64,000 nucleotides of DNA, taken from Mucilaginibacter sp. SMC90 (lineage in GTDB: Bacteria > Bacteroidota > Bacteroidia > Sphingobacteriales > Sphingobacteriaceae). The notes under the pieces are model-generated. The model was given only the letters and a program-made list of their open reading frames with translations, ran no database searches and was not told the origin of the DNA. Position numbers and translations under genes: made by a program. Location: contig NZ_CP094527.1 of assembly GCF_022811725.1 (NCBI RefSeq), positions 3,286,001 through 3,350,000 on the forward strand. The letters run 5' to 3'. Below, in pieces: positions 44,518-54,315 of the stretch (position 1 is the first letter of the stretch; every line of letters begins with the position of its first letter).

Positions 44518-44825
44518 TGGCTAAGCGATTCGCCGTTTACAAGGGGCTTCAAAAGCCCCTTGTATTTAAAGGCTTCCAGGGCAAATTTATTTACTGGGGT
44601 ATTGCCATCCTGTTAATCGGCCTCGTACTCGGTGCCTTGACCATTGCCCTGATCAATATGTGGCTCGGTACAGCCGTGCTTGCCGGAAGCGTAACCGGTG
44701 GATTATTCTACATCGCTGGCAAGCAGAAGAAAGGATTACACTCCAAAACGCAATCCAGGCAAATCCTCATTCATCCCTCAAATCTTAAAAAACTCAAAAT
44801 TTATGGCAGCAAAAACAGAGTTTAA
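44517..44825 (+). CDS. traF: TraF-like protein (DUF4133)
   Basis: A 102-aa membrane protein with two close helices (FIYWGIAILLIGLVLGAL and AVLAGSVTGGLFYIAG). N-terminal RFAVYKGLQKPLVFKGFQG is the DUF4133/TraF signature. It is a VirB3-like component of the transfer machine. The next gene starts inside it. Confidence 0.88.
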   Translation: MAKRFAVYKGLQKPLVFKGFQGKFIYWGIAILLIGLVLGALTIALINMWLGTAVLAGSVTGGLFYIAGKQKKGLHSKTQSRQILIHPSNLKKLKIYGSKNRV

Positions 44826-47256
44826 GCTACCCTATATTGGTGTGGCCCGCGAGTCCGGCATCGACCTGCTTTATGGCGCGGATGGTGATTTTTCAGCAAT
44901 CCTTACCGTTTCAAATCCTGTCCTGCAATACGGTGCGCAGTCCGAGGCCTACGATGATTATCACAACCTCTTACTGAACATCGTCAAAATATTAGGTGAT
45001 GGCTACCTATTGCAAAAATTAGATGTCTTTTCAAAAGCCATTTATCCAAACAAACCTGCAAAGGAGTTTTTACAGCAAAAATTTAACGAACACTTCGCCG
45101 GCCGAAGGTATATCAAACTTGAAACACACCTCGTCATTACCCGGCAGATTAAACGCGGTGCCTTTTATGTTTTCGATCAGCGTGCGCTCATCGACTTCAG
45201 CCAATCGGTAATTAAAGTGTACGATCTTTTACTCGGCGCGGGTATGCAGCCCAAGATCCTCGAAGAAAGCCAGATCAATAAACTGGTTATGCAAATCCTT
45301 AGCATGAGTTTCAGTGAGCCAACTACAGTGCTTAACAATATTGCACCGAATGATACCGAATTGCTGATGGGTGACCGTGCTGTCAGGAGTATCAGCCTAA
45401 TCAATATCGACAGTATGGATTTACCATCTGAGGTTGCCACCCATGTGGAATGGAATGAAAAAGATACCATTAAAGGGTTTCCGGTGGATGCGCTCCAATT
45501 CCTTTTTAAAGCTCCCGGCTGTGATTGCCTCGTTTATAACCAGGTGATCGAAATTCCGGGGCAAACGGCTACACTCCGTAAACTGGAGCTGAAAAAGAAA
45601 AGGCATTCCGGCATCCCAGACCCGGCCAATCAAACCTGCGTGGAGGATATTGACCACCTTTTGACGGACGTCGCCCGTGAAAACCAGCTCTTGGTAAACT
45701 GCCATTTTAATATCCTGATCGCGGCCGATAAAAGCGAAATACAAAAGGCGGCAAATTATATTGAAAGCAGCCTGTTTGGGTTGGGAATTATTGCCAGCAA
45801 AAACGCCTATAACCAGCTGGAGCTTTTCAGAACGGTATTACCCGGTAATGCAGTTGAACTGAAAAACTATGACTGGTTCCTGACCACCTGCGACGCTGCT
45901 TTATGTTTCTTTTTTAAAGAATCACTGCCAAAAGATGAGCCGTCAGATTATACCGTCCGCTTCACTGACCGGCAAGGCATCCCAATCGCTATCGATCCTT
46001 CTGATCTTCCCATGCGAACAGGGCGTATCAATAACAGAAACTCCTTTACATTGGGCCCATCAGGTTCGGGTAAATCTTTTTATCAAAATTCGCTGATAGA
46101 ACAAAAAATGCTCTATAACACCGATATGGTGATCGTTGATACCGGTCACTCATATTCCGGGCTATGTTCATATTATAACGGCAAATACATTACCTATACC
46201 GATAAGAAGCCGATCACGATGAACCCTTTTGCGATTTCGCCGGAGGAATATAATATCGAAAAGAAGGAGTTTCTGGTTACACTGATCTGCCTGCTTTGGA
46301 AAGGTGCTGAGGGCATTATCAGCCAGGTTGAACGTGATGTCATCGCGCATACCATTAGCGCTTATTTTAACTATTGGTTCGACGACCACGAAGATGACCG
46401 TCTTTTGAACTTCAACACTTTCTATGAATTTGCCCTTAAAAAAATACCGGAAATCAAAGCCGAGGAGCAGATCGCGTTCGATCATGACGAGTTTAAATAT
46501 GTACTTAAAAAGTTTTATCGGGGTGGTGAGTTTGAAACCATACTGAACGAGCAAACGGACAAATCGCTATTTAATGAGCGGTTTATTGTTTATGAAATTG
46601 ATTCCATAAAGGAGAACAAGATTTTATTTCCGATAGTCACGCTCTCCATCATGGATTTGTTCATCCAGAAAATGCGCTATCGTTCCGACCGGCGCAAATG
46701 CCTGATTGTGGAAGAGGCCTGGAAAGCCATCGCCAGTCCGCTGATGGCGGGGTATCTTTTATATCTCTATAAAACGGTAAGAAAGTTTTGGGGTGAAGTC
46801 ATCGTAGTCACCCAGGAACTGGCTGACATCATTGGCAATGCGGTAGTTAAAGATAGTATCATCAGTAATTCTGATACCATTACGCTGCTTGATCAGAATA
46901 AGTTTAAGGATAACTATAATGAAATTGCCGCTTTGCTTTCCATCAACGAGGTGGAACGCAAAAAAATCTTTAGCATACATCAACTGAACAATCAGGAAGG
47001 ACGCGGCCGGTTTAAGGAAGTGTACATCCGGCGTGGTTCGACCGGCGAAGTTTATGGCGTTGAAGTTTCCTTATACCAGTATCTCGCCTATACCACTGAA
47101 AAGCCGGAAAAATCTGCGGTTGAAATCTATGTCAACCATTTTGGTACTTATCCGAAAGCACTTGAAGCGTTCGTGGAAGCCCTTAAAAGCAGCGGGCTTC
47201 AGCTTCAGCAATTTGTTAGCCGGGTCAACAATACCGGTGTGCCCTTAGCTGCTTAA
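44803..47256 (+). CDS. traG: TraG, VirB4-type conjugation ATPase
   Basis: An 817-aa ATPase that powers the type IV secretion apparatus. I start it at ATG 44803 (MAAKTEFKLPY), which overlaps the TraF end; the open frame extends 35 codons upstream. Walker A is GPSGSGKS at about 418-425, Walker B is near CLIVEEAWKAI and the VirB4 motif TQELADIIGN follows. The size and order after TraF match CTnDOT TraG. A gap of 27 bases follows before the TraI-like genes. Confidence 0.95.
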   Translation: MAAKTEFKLPYIGVARESGIDLLYGADGDFSAILTVSNPVLQYGAQSEAYDDYHNLLLNIVKILGDGYLLQKLDVFSKAIYPNKPAKEFLQQKFNEHFAGRRYIKLETHLVITRQIKRGAFYVFDQRALIDFSQSVIKVYDLLLGAGMQPKILEESQINKLVMQILSMSFSEPTTVLNNIAPNDTELLMGDRAVRSISLINIDSMDLPSEVATHVEWNEKDTIKGFPVDALQFLFKAPGCDCLVYNQVIEIPGQTATLRKLELKKKRHSGIPDPANQTCVEDIDHLLTDVARENQLLVNCHFNILIAADKSEIQKAANYIESSLFGLGIIASKNAYNQLELFRTVLPGNAVELKNYDWFLTTCDAALCFFFKESLPKDEPSDYTVRFTDRQGIPIAIDPSDLPMRTGRINNRNSFTLGPSGSGKSFYQNSLIEQKMLYNTDMVIVDTGHSYSGLCSYYNGKYITYTDKKPITMNPFAISPEEYNIEKKEFLVTLICLLWKGAEGIISQVERDVIAHTISAYFNYWFDDHEDDRLLNFNTFYEFALKKIPEIKAEEQIAFDHDEFKYVLKKFYRGGEFETILNEQTDKSLFNERFIVYEIDSIKENKILFPIVTLSIMDLFIQKMRYRSDRRKCLIVEEAWKAIASPLMAGYLLYLYKTVRKFWGEVIVVTQELADIIGNAVVKDSIISNSDTITLLDQNKFKDNYNEIAALLSINEVERKKIFSIHQLNNQEGRGRFKEVYIRRGSTGEVYGVEVSLYQYLAYTTEKPEKSAVEIYVNHFGTYPKALEAFVEALKSSGLQLQQFVSRVNNTGVPLAA

Positions 47257-47283
47257 CCATTCCATTAAATTAAAACGACGACC

Positions 47284-47952
47284 ATGAAACTGATGATTGT
47301 ACTTTTTCCGCTGCTTTTTATGCTTTTGCATAAAGTTTGGGCCCAGGAATTGGTGGTTGATCCCACAACTTCTGCCGCCGTCGCGGTAAATGCCGGGGTG
47401 ATCAACGGCCAGCTCAATACCACCAACAACAACCTCAGCCTTATCTCAAAGGGTCAATTGGCACTCACCGGCCAGTTGACCGTTGCCAATGACCTGCAAA
47501 ACAATATTTATAAAGGGCTTAGCCAGGTAGCTTCCGTAATCTCCAATCTCTATACCATTAAGGACATCGCCGATTGCGGTAGTGACATTGTAACCGACGT
47601 GCAACAGGCTTTAACCTACGCAAAATCAAACCCCGTATTGCTGCTTTTTGCGGAGCAGGGTGCCCGCGACTTTGAATCAAGGGCCGTTGCCTTAGCAGCA
47701 GATGTAAGCGCGTATGTCATGAAAGGAGGCAATGCCAACCTCATGGACTCCGGTGAACGCGGGCGGCTGCTTAATCACATTGCTACCAACATGCAGGTTT
47801 TGCGTGGTATTGCTTATGGTATGTCCCGCGCCATGTACTGGGCCAGAATGAACGGGATATTTAGATCACTCAACCCATGGGCGACATGGCAGAATCAGGA
47901 TGTCCGCATCGCTACAGACGTAATCAATAACGCTAAATACCTGAAGCAATGA
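47284..47952 (+). CDS. Secreted TraI-position protein, paralogue 1
   Basis: A 222-aa exported protein (signal FMLLHKVWAQ). It shares with the next two genes the middle block DVSAYVMKGGNANLMDSGER and the C-terminus SLNPWATWQNQDVRIA...NNAKYLK. In CTnDOT-like operons one TraI (DUF4141, VirB5-like) protein lies here. This may be a diverged version of it. Probably a periplasmic or surface component of the transfer channel. Confidence 0.75.
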   Translation: MKLMIVLFPLLFMLLHKVWAQELVVDPTTSAAVAVNAGVINGQLNTTNNNLSLISKGQLALTGQLTVANDLQNNIYKGLSQVASVISNLYTIKDIADCGSDIVTDVQQALTYAKSNPVLLLFAEQGARDFESRAVALAADVSAYVMKGGNANLMDSGERGRLLNHIATNMQVLRGIAYGMSRAMYWARMNGIFRSLNPWATWQNQDVRIATDVINNAKYLKQ

Positions 47953-48611
47953 AAAATCTCATCATGATCATCTGCCTCTTTTCCCTTAGCCTGCCGGTAA
48001 TGGCGCAAAAGAATGCACTCGACTTGCCAGGTATGTACCAGCTGATTAACGAATCTCAGGATGAGCATAGCAGGCAGGTGGCCGCAAAAAATCAACAGGC
48101 TTTAAATACCGCTAATGAACAAGCCAACGAAACCCTACTGGACAAACTGAAGGGGGTTTACAGAACCATCCAGAACCGCTACAATGCCTTGGGTACGCTT
48201 ATCAGCGCTGCTGATGTAGGCATATATGCTGTACCCGTCATCAATCGAATAGTCAATAATCAGCAGCAGATTATTGTGCTCGCACAAAAGAACCCGGCTA
48301 TCATTCCATTGAGCTATCATACGGAAGTTGAATTTGCTGAAAAAGCGGAAGCCCTGTCGGGATATGTCGCTGGCCTGATCTTGTCCTATGGTGATGTAAA
48401 CCAGATGAAACAATCCGACCGCAAATTGCTGTTCGACTACATCATTCAACAGCTCAGCCGAATACAGGAATTGTCCGGCAACCTTCTCAACCTGTTGCAA
48501 TATTCTAACCTGGCATCAGTACTTAAATCACTTAACCCGTTTCAAACCTGGGTAGATCAGGATAAAAACATGGTTAACAACATTCTCCAAAACGCCAAAT
48601 ACCTCAAATAA
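47949..48611 (+). CDS. Secreted TraI-position protein, paralogue 2
   Basis: A 220-aa exported protein (signal CLFSLSLPVMAQ) that overlaps its neighbour by four bases. It repeats the shared pattern LSGYVAGLILSYGDVNQMK...DRKLLFDYI and ends SLNPFQTWVDQDKNMV...AKYLK. It is the most divergent of the first three in its N-terminal half, which contains a Glu/Gln-rich helical stretch (RQVAAKNQQALNTANEQANE). Confidence 0.75.
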   Translation: MKNLIMIICLFSLSLPVMAQKNALDLPGMYQLINESQDEHSRQVAAKNQQALNTANEQANETLLDKLKGVYRTIQNRYNALGTLISAADVGIYAVPVINRIVNNQQQIIVLAQKNPAIIPLSYHTEVEFAEKAEALSGYVAGLILSYGDVNQMKQSDRKLLFDYIIQQLSRIQELSGNLLNLLQYSNLASVLKSLNPFQTWVDQDKNMVNNILQNAKYLK

Positions 48612-49273
48612 TGAAAAGTTTCTTAGTGTTTGCCCTATGCCTTGGCCTGTTACAGGCCAGGGCGCAGGAAATCGTTTTCGATCCGCAGCATTTTGCGGCG
48701 GTCATCGAAAATGGGCTGGTGCGCAGCTCGGCAGAATCCACCCACAATCAGTATTTAGGAAAAATCAACGGCAACCTGAATACGATGAATACAAACGTCA
48801 GTTCCGTCGTTCTGGCACAGAACATTATTTACAATGGATTGGCGAATGTAAACTCCGCATTGAAGGACGGGCTTGCATTCAAAAATCTCAGTGTCATCGT
48901 TGCCGACATGGTTGGTAACCTAAATCAATGCCTGGAAATGGCAAAAGCACAGCCAGAGCTTTTGCTCTTTACCCAAAATATCCAGCAGCAGATGCAGGCC
49001 CGGGCAATTGCGCTCGTCACTGATGTGTCCGGCTATGTTTTGAAGGAAGGCAATAATGTACTTGCGGACTACAACAGCCGGGATCAGTTATTACGCAAGG
49101 TTACGCAACAATTACAAATCATCGATGCGCTTGCCTATGGTGCTTATCGCGCGATGTTCTGGGCGAAAACCCGTGGATTGATCGCTTCTGTTAATCCCTA
49201 TCAGGCCTGGGTCAACAAGGATCTGAACCTCGCCAGCCAAATTATTACCAAATCCAAATACCTGCAACAATGA
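48611..49273 (+). CDS. Secreted TraI-position protein, paralogue 3
   Basis: A 220-aa exported protein (signal FALCLGLLQARAQ), with ATG overlapping the previous stop by one base. Shared blocks are LVTDVSGYVLKEGNNVLADYN and SVNPYQAWVNKDLNLA...SKYLQ. Its N-terminal IVFDPQHFAAVIENGL resembles paralogue 1 (LVVDPTTSAAVAVNAGV), so copies 1 and 3 are closest. Confidence 0.75.
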   Translation: MKSFLVFALCLGLLQARAQEIVFDPQHFAAVIENGLVRSSAESTHNQYLGKINGNLNTMNTNVSSVVLAQNIIYNGLANVNSALKDGLAFKNLSVIVADMVGNLNQCLEMAKAQPELLLFTQNIQQQMQARAIALVTDVSGYVLKEGNNVLADYNSRDQLLRKVTQQLQIIDALAYGAYRAMFWAKTRGLIASVNPYQAWVNKDLNLASQIITKSKYLQQ

Positions 49274-50052
49274 AACAAATATTTATACTGTCAATCCTCT
49301 GTTGCTTATTCATTTTTAAAGCAAACGCACAGGAAGAGATCAACGATAAAGCGATCATTCATCAGGAACAGCGGATGGTGTACCTGCAATGGGATCAGAA
49401 CAAATTCGATCCGAAAGCTGGCTTTCTAAGTCTCAACCCTTATTACTGGCTGATATGGGGGTTCTTTTATCCCAATTATCACAAAACTGATCTCAGGCCC
49501 CTGTCAGCCACCGGGCCGCAAACACAACGCCTCGCCCTGGTAGGTACGCAAAACAGCATCGATAACAAATACAAACTGCAATCCGACACCGTACGCAACA
49601 CGGCACTTTCACAAATCGCCAGTCAATCCGGCCTGCTATCAGATACTGATCCGCTTTGGTTGCTCTACTATAACCAGCAGTTTAAGCCATTACTGAACTA
49701 TTCAGCAGCATCGCTGCTCGGTGCGCTTCCCACGGAAGTCAGCGCCAAGCTGGTCACCGAGGGTACTTATAACTGGTATACCAACGAGCTGTCCATGCTC
49801 CAGCAAAGGTTAAACGGTGCCAGAGCGACCGACATGGATCGCGGGTCCCGTATTATGGCTTATTACCGGATGCTGAAAGATTATGAGCGCCTTGCAGGGG
49901 TTTGGAACATTCGCATCTCGGCCGCACAGAAGGATATCCAAATGGCAAGCCAGCAGCACCGTATCAAAACAGCAGCCGTAAACCCCGGCCCATGGTCGCC
50001 GCAAACGGATGTACAGATTGCCAATAAAGTATTACAGCACGCAAAATACTAA
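49270..50052 (+). CDS. Secreted TraI-position protein, divergent fourth member
   Basis: A 260-aa exported protein (signal CCLFIFKANAQ). It is longer and more divergent but ends with the same kind of tail, VQIANKVLQHAKY, and carries NARATDMDRGSRIM-like middle residues. Residues 45-65 (FLSLNPYYWLIWGFFYPNY) are aromatic-rich and hydrophobic, perhaps a membrane or surface-contact segment. It probably belongs to the same transfer-channel group. Confidence 0.65.
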   Translation: MKQIFILSILCCLFIFKANAQEEINDKAIIHQEQRMVYLQWDQNKFDPKAGFLSLNPYYWLIWGFFYPNYHKTDLRPLSATGPQTQRLALVGTQNSIDNKYKLQSDTVRNTALSQIASQSGLLSDTDPLWLLYYNQQFKPLLNYSAASLLGALPTEVSAKLVTEGTYNWYTNELSMLQQRLNGARATDMDRGSRIMAYYRMLKDYERLAGVWNIRISAAQKDIQMASQQHRIKTAAVNPGPWSPQTDVQIANKVLQHAKY

Positions 50053-50055
50053 CTC

Positions 50056-51219
50056 ATGAAAAAGAAAATCATTCTACTATCCATGCTCTTCCTGGTCATG
50101 GCCACCGGAAGTTTTGCGCAGAATACCATCGACACAGCCAATTATAAACAATCAATTCAATTCCTTCAGGGTGACGGTATCTATGAAAACGGTATGATGA
50201 CCTTTTTAGGTGGCCTTAAAGATTCCATTTGGTCGCACTTCGGTTTGTTCATCGGCGACGCGCAGGCGCTTGCAGCCATATTTATGATCATCTTCTTTTC
50301 TGTAAAATCTTACGAAATGATGGTCGGCGATAAAAAAATGGAGATCATGCCGCTGTTACGACCCTTCGCATTGGCCATGGTCATCATCTGGTGGGGCGCT
50401 TTCGTAAAAATGATCGCTTTTCCTACAGACCTCGTGCAGGCGCAAACAGATCAGATGTTCGAGAGTGAACAGCAAAATGTGGAAGGTTTACGGTTTCAAC
50501 GTGCCAACCTCATCTTAGCGGTAGCCAATTCGCTCATCACTTACCAGGCACAAACCGAGGTTGCTGAAAAAGAAAGTGATACATGGTACGGACAGGCTTG
50601 GGATTCTGTTACCAGCACTGTAAAACAGGGTATCTCTGATGTGGTTTCGCCATTATTGGAGTTGAAAAACCGGCTGCAAGTGGGGATGCAATTACTCGTC
50701 ACGGAGCTGCTCGAACTGCTCGCGATCTGGATTCTTAGGATAGCAGTCTACATCATCTTTATGATTCAGATTATCTATTCATCGATATTGGTGATACTCG
50801 GGCCGTTCTCCGTCGCAGCCAGCATACTTCCTGCTTTCCGTGACAGTTTCAGTACCTGGATCGCCCGTTTTATATCCGTGAACCTGTACTCCGGAATTGG
50901 TTACCTCATCATGTATCTCTGCGCCCTGATGCAGGAATACGGTATGCAATCGGAAATCAGTCGCTACCAGGTATTGGTTGGCCAGAATGGTGCCAGCGCC
51001 GACCTTGAAAAGCTTGCGTGGTTTGCAGGTAACGGCATCCTGTCCTTTGGAACGGTAATTATCGTTTTCCTGATCGGTGCCATCTGCATGTTTACCGTTC
51101 CGAGTATATCCACCTGGATCATCTCTACCTCCGGTATCAGCTCGGCCACCTCCAGCGCCAGCCGTGGTGCCGCTACCGTTTTCGCTGTCGGCCGCAGGGT
51201 CTCCGGCAGTTTTATTTAA
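50056..51219 (+). CDS. traJ: TraJ-type polytopic conjugation protein
   Basis: A 387-aa protein with a signal-like N-terminus and about seven membrane helices, for example ALAAIFMIIFFSVKSYEMM, FALAMVIIWWGAFVKMI and LLAIWILRIAVYIIFMIQIIY. This matches TraJ, the VirB6-like inner-membrane channel component. Its place between the TraI-like genes and TraK supports the call. Confidence 0.9.
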   Translation: MKKKIILLSMLFLVMATGSFAQNTIDTANYKQSIQFLQGDGIYENGMMTFLGGLKDSIWSHFGLFIGDAQALAAIFMIIFFSVKSYEMMVGDKKMEIMPLLRPFALAMVIIWWGAFVKMIAFPTDLVQAQTDQMFESEQQNVEGLRFQRANLILAVANSLITYQAQTEVAEKESDTWYGQAWDSVTSTVKQGISDVVSPLLELKNRLQVGMQLLVTELLELLAIWILRIAVYIIFMIQIIYSSILVILGPFSVAASILPAFRDSFSTWIARFISVNLYSGIGYLIMYLCALMQEYGMQSEISRYQVLVGQNGASADLEKLAWFAGNGILSFGTVIIVFLIGAICMFTVPSISTWIISTSGISSATSSASRGAATVFAVGRRVSGSFI

Positions 51220-51234
51220 CCCAACTCCAATTTT

Positions 51235-51849
51235 ATGATCATCAAGAACATTGAAGCCAAAATAAAGTTGGCCACTTTTTTAGCGTGGGGTAGTTTCCTG
51301 ACTGCCATCATTATCGCTGTCACCGCGCTGGCATTCGCCAGCCGGCAGGCGGCCGATGCCCGCAAGAGTATATACATATTGGCCGGTAACATCCCCATCA
51401 TGGCGAATCAAACGGATGTCGCCGTTAACCGCCCAGTGGAATACCGGGCAGATATCGAACGCTTTCATAGCCTGTTCTTTTCCCTTACACCGGATGATAA
51501 ATACATCGATTACCAGCTGAAAAAAGCAATGTACCTGGTTGACGAATCCGGCGTGCAGGAATACAATAATCTCAAGGAAAACGGGTATTTCAACTCCATA
51601 CTGTCTTCCAGTTCGGTACTAACGCTCACTACGGATTCGATCAGCCTTGACCTCAACCGTAAATATTTCAGGTACTATGGTAAACTTAAAATCGACCGCC
51701 GCAGCTCCACCGTGATTCGCTCACTGATAACCGAAGGCTACCTGAAAGATATCCCCCGAAGCGACAACAACCCTCATGGGGTTCTCATCTGTGGCTGGAA
51801 AACACTTGAAAATAAAGACTTGCAGGATGTTCAAAAAAATACGCTCTGA
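51235..51849 (+). CDS. traK: TraK-type conjugation protein (VirB8-like)
   Basis: A 204-aa protein with one N-terminal membrane helix (ATFLAWGSFLTAIIIAVTALAF) and a soluble periplasmic domain with RPVEYRADIERFHSLFFSLTPDD and KYFRYYGKLKIDRR. This fits TraK of CTnDOT-like systems, the VirB8-like assembly factor. Its end overlaps the next gene by 23 bases. Confidence 0.9.
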   Translation: MIIKNIEAKIKLATFLAWGSFLTAIIIAVTALAFASRQAADARKSIYILAGNIPIMANQTDVAVNRPVEYRADIERFHSLFFSLTPDDKYIDYQLKKAMYLVDESGVQEYNNLKENGYFNSILSSSSVLTLTTDSISLDLNRKYFRYYGKLKIDRRSSTVIRSLITEGYLKDIPRSDNNPHGVLICGWKTLENKDLQDVQKNTL

Positions 51850-52255
51850 CCGTGATCCCAGGGATACGGTCTATTCCGAACTTAAAAAAGAGTTCGCACC
51901 TTATCTGGACAGGGCAAAAAGTACAGCCAGCCAGTTCGCTGCTAAAAACACGAAAGCCATCTTTTGGGTAATGGTGGCCAGTATGCTGCTTTCGGTGATC
52001 ATCATTCTAACGTCTCACAGATCGCCTCATATAACCTTACGCCCACATAAAACGGTTATTGCAAAATCGCCCGTTACCGGTGGATTTCAGCAAATCATGG
52101 CTACCGGTAACGCCATTCAGGAAATGCTTGCCCTCCGCAAAATGATCGACAGCCTATCAGAAAAGAAACAGCTAACCAGCGCGGACAGTGCCAGGCTCGA
52201 TACCGCCCTTGACAGTTTTCAAAAACTCAACCACAAATTCAATCAAAGAAAATGA
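51827..52255 (+). CDS. TraL-position small membrane protein
   Basis: A 142-aa protein from ATG 51827 (MFKKIRSDRDP), inside the end of traK and preceded by GCAGG. It has one helix (AIFWVMVASMLLSVIIIL) and a helical periplasmic tail. It lies where TraL is expected, but family membership cannot be confirmed by eye. It overlaps traM by four bases. Confidence 0.65.
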   Translation: MFKKIRSDRDPRDTVYSELKKEFAPYLDRAKSTASQFAAKNTKAIFWVMVASMLLSVIIILTSHRSPHITLRPHKTVIAKSPVTGGFQQIMATGNAIQEMLALRKMIDSLSEKKQLTSADSARLDTALDSFQKLNHKFNQRK

Positions 52256-53412
52256 AAATCAATCTCCGACAACCCAAGTACATTCTTCCGTTGCTGGCGC
52301 TGCCTTTCCTTTGCCTGTTTTTCTACGTCTATCATAGCAGCGCTTCGAAAAACAAAAAGCAGGTGAAACACGAAGCTGGCTTCAACAGCACGGTGGCGGA
52401 CGTTTCCCCCGACATCAAAAAACGCAACCTCGAAAACAAGCTCGACGCATACCGGGACAGGTACAAGAATGCGGATGGTAATTCGGCCGTATCGCCAATA
52501 CCATCTGAAGCACCAGGCAATGGCGGTATGAGCACCGCCACCCGCCAGAAAAGACAACTGGATTCCATCGACAGCGTGATGAAACAACGCTTCATCATGC
52601 CGACATCAAAAACACAAATTCCCAAAAGCACCTATAATAGTCACGACCAGCAAATGGCCGATGCTTTAAACCTGATCTCACATCAGCAAAAATCCCTGCC
52701 ACCGCTTAATAGTGGCACTGCGCAGCCCGGCGAGAAAGACCCGATGGAACTGTTCAAAAAGCAAATGGCCTACATGGATAGCATCAAGAAGTTAGGCGAT
52801 CCAAATTACCAGAAGGAACAGCAGGAAGCCAAATTAAAAGCAGCGCAGAAAAAGGCCGAAGACCAAACGCTAAGTGTCGTCAAATTCAGCGAATCGACCG
52901 ATGAGTTTAACACCATCAAACCGCAAAAGGATCAATCTTTTATCACGGCCATGATCGATGAAAGTATAACGGGTTACGCTGGTTCACGCATCCGGCTACG
53001 GTTATTAGAACCCATTGTAGCCGGAAAGGTGACCGTACCTAAAGACAGTTACCTTTATGCGCTCATCAGTGGCTTTTCCGGTCAGCGCGTGGTGCTCACG
53101 GTGAGGTCAATTCTGTATAATGGCCAGTTGCTCCCTGTTAAGCTGGATATTTATGACCAGGATGGGTTGCCGGGCCTTTATGTGCCCGATTCTCAATTCA
53201 GGGATTTTACCAAAGATCTCGGCACTAATTCCATACAAGGGGTATCCATCGACAACGGTTCCGGTTCCGGCAGCCAGTTTTTAATGAGCACCGCCAGCAA
53301 ACTCTTTCAATCGACATCGACCGCCATCGCCTCGGCCATTCGCAAAAACAAGGCGAAAATCAAATACAACAGTTACATCTACCTCATTGACACTAAAAAC
53401 TTAAATCAGTAA
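52252..53412 (+). CDS. traM: TraM-type conjugation protein (VirB10-like)
   Basis: A 386-aa protein with one membrane helix near the N-terminus (ILPLLALPFLCLFFYVY), a long disordered linker (about 40-190) rich in charged and glutamine residues, and a C-terminal beta domain with VTVPKDSYLYALISGFSGQRVVLTV. The layout equals CTnDOT TraM, the VirB10-like bridge from inner to outer membrane. Confidence 0.92.
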   Translation: MKINLRQPKYILPLLALPFLCLFFYVYHSSASKNKKQVKHEAGFNSTVADVSPDIKKRNLENKLDAYRDRYKNADGNSAVSPIPSEAPGNGGMSTATRQKRQLDSIDSVMKQRFIMPTSKTQIPKSTYNSHDQQMADALNLISHQQKSLPPLNSGTAQPGEKDPMELFKKQMAYMDSIKKLGDPNYQKEQQEAKLKAAQKKAEDQTLSVVKFSESTDEFNTIKPQKDQSFITAMIDESITGYAGSRIRLRLLEPIVAGKVTVPKDSYLYALISGFSGQRVVLTVRSILYNGQLLPVKLDIYDQDGLPGLYVPDSQFRDFTKDLGTNSIQGVSIDNGSGSGSQFLMSTASKLFQSTSTAIASAIRKNKAKIKYNSYIYLIDTKNLNQ

Positions 53413-54260
53413 TGAAAAATTTCCTGTTTACGCTCGCTGCTATCTTCATAGCGGCCCTGCATTCCTATGCCCAAAAAATCAATTTGCCCGAGGGCACCCG
53501 TAAATCAGACTTACCCGTAGTTTATTTACCCGACAGCCTTTCGGTACACTTTATTTCCCCTGAACCTATTCAATACGTGGATATTTCCTCTAAAAGTATT
53601 GTCGGAGATCTGCCGGTAAAAAACGTGCTGCGTATCCGTTATCGTTCGGATTCGTCAAAAATTGCTGGTCGTGAAGCCATAGTAACCATCGCCGGTGAAA
53701 AGTTTTTGGCGCAATACCGTATTGAATGGTCTGCGTCGGATGGGGGGGCCATCCAATCTGAAATAGAAATTCAACCCTCGGAGACGAGGCCGCTCGATAT
53801 CGGGGTTAGTCTATCTCAGCCAGAACTTAAAAGGTTAAGCACGAACCTGCTTTGTTTTCGCCCGGAAGCCAACCTACGGCACGCCAAAGCATTCGATATC
53901 AAAGCCAGGCTTAATCATGTATACACGTTCGGCGATTATATCTTTCTTGATCTGGGCTATGTCAACCGAAGCAAGCTGAGCTATGAAATTGATAATTTTC
54001 GATTTACCATCGAAGATCAGAAAGTTACCAAAGCATCAACTGTGCAGGCCCTCGAAATAAAACCGGAGTTTATTCTTTTTGAGCAGACCCAATTCGCGCG
54101 TCATTACCGGAACATTTTTGTATTCAAGAAATTCACCTTCCCTGGCAATAAGCTATTGCGGGTTGAACTTAATGAAAAGCAGTTATCAGGCAGGGTTATT
54201 TCTCTACATATCCCTTATAAAGATATACTTAACGCTGACATCATCCCATCGGTCAGATAA
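53412..54260 (+). CDS. traN: TraN-type conjugation protein (DUF4138, VirB9-like)
   Basis: A 282-aa exported protein (signal FIAALHSYAQ) with VVYLPDSLSVHFISPEPIQYVD at the start of the mature part. It matches DUF4138/TraN, which forms the outer-membrane part of the transfer channel together with TraM. The ATG overlaps the traM stop by one base. This is the last of the recognised channel genes. Confidence 0.9.
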   Translation: MKNFLFTLAAIFIAALHSYAQKINLPEGTRKSDLPVVYLPDSLSVHFISPEPIQYVDISSKSIVGDLPVKNVLRIRYRSDSSKIAGREAIVTIAGEKFLAQYRIEWSASDGGAIQSEIEIQPSETRPLDIGVSLSQPELKRLSTNLLCFRPEANLRHAKAFDIKARLNHVYTFGDYIFLDLGYVNRSKLSYEIDNFRFTIEDQKVTKASTVQALEIKPEFILFEQTQFARHYRNIFVFKKFTFPGNKLLRVELNEKQLSGRVISLHIPYKDILNADIIPSVR

Positions 54261-54315
54261 AGGATATGCATTGCCAATTATCTACTGAAGTCCATTACCT
54301 CCTAAACAAAACAAT

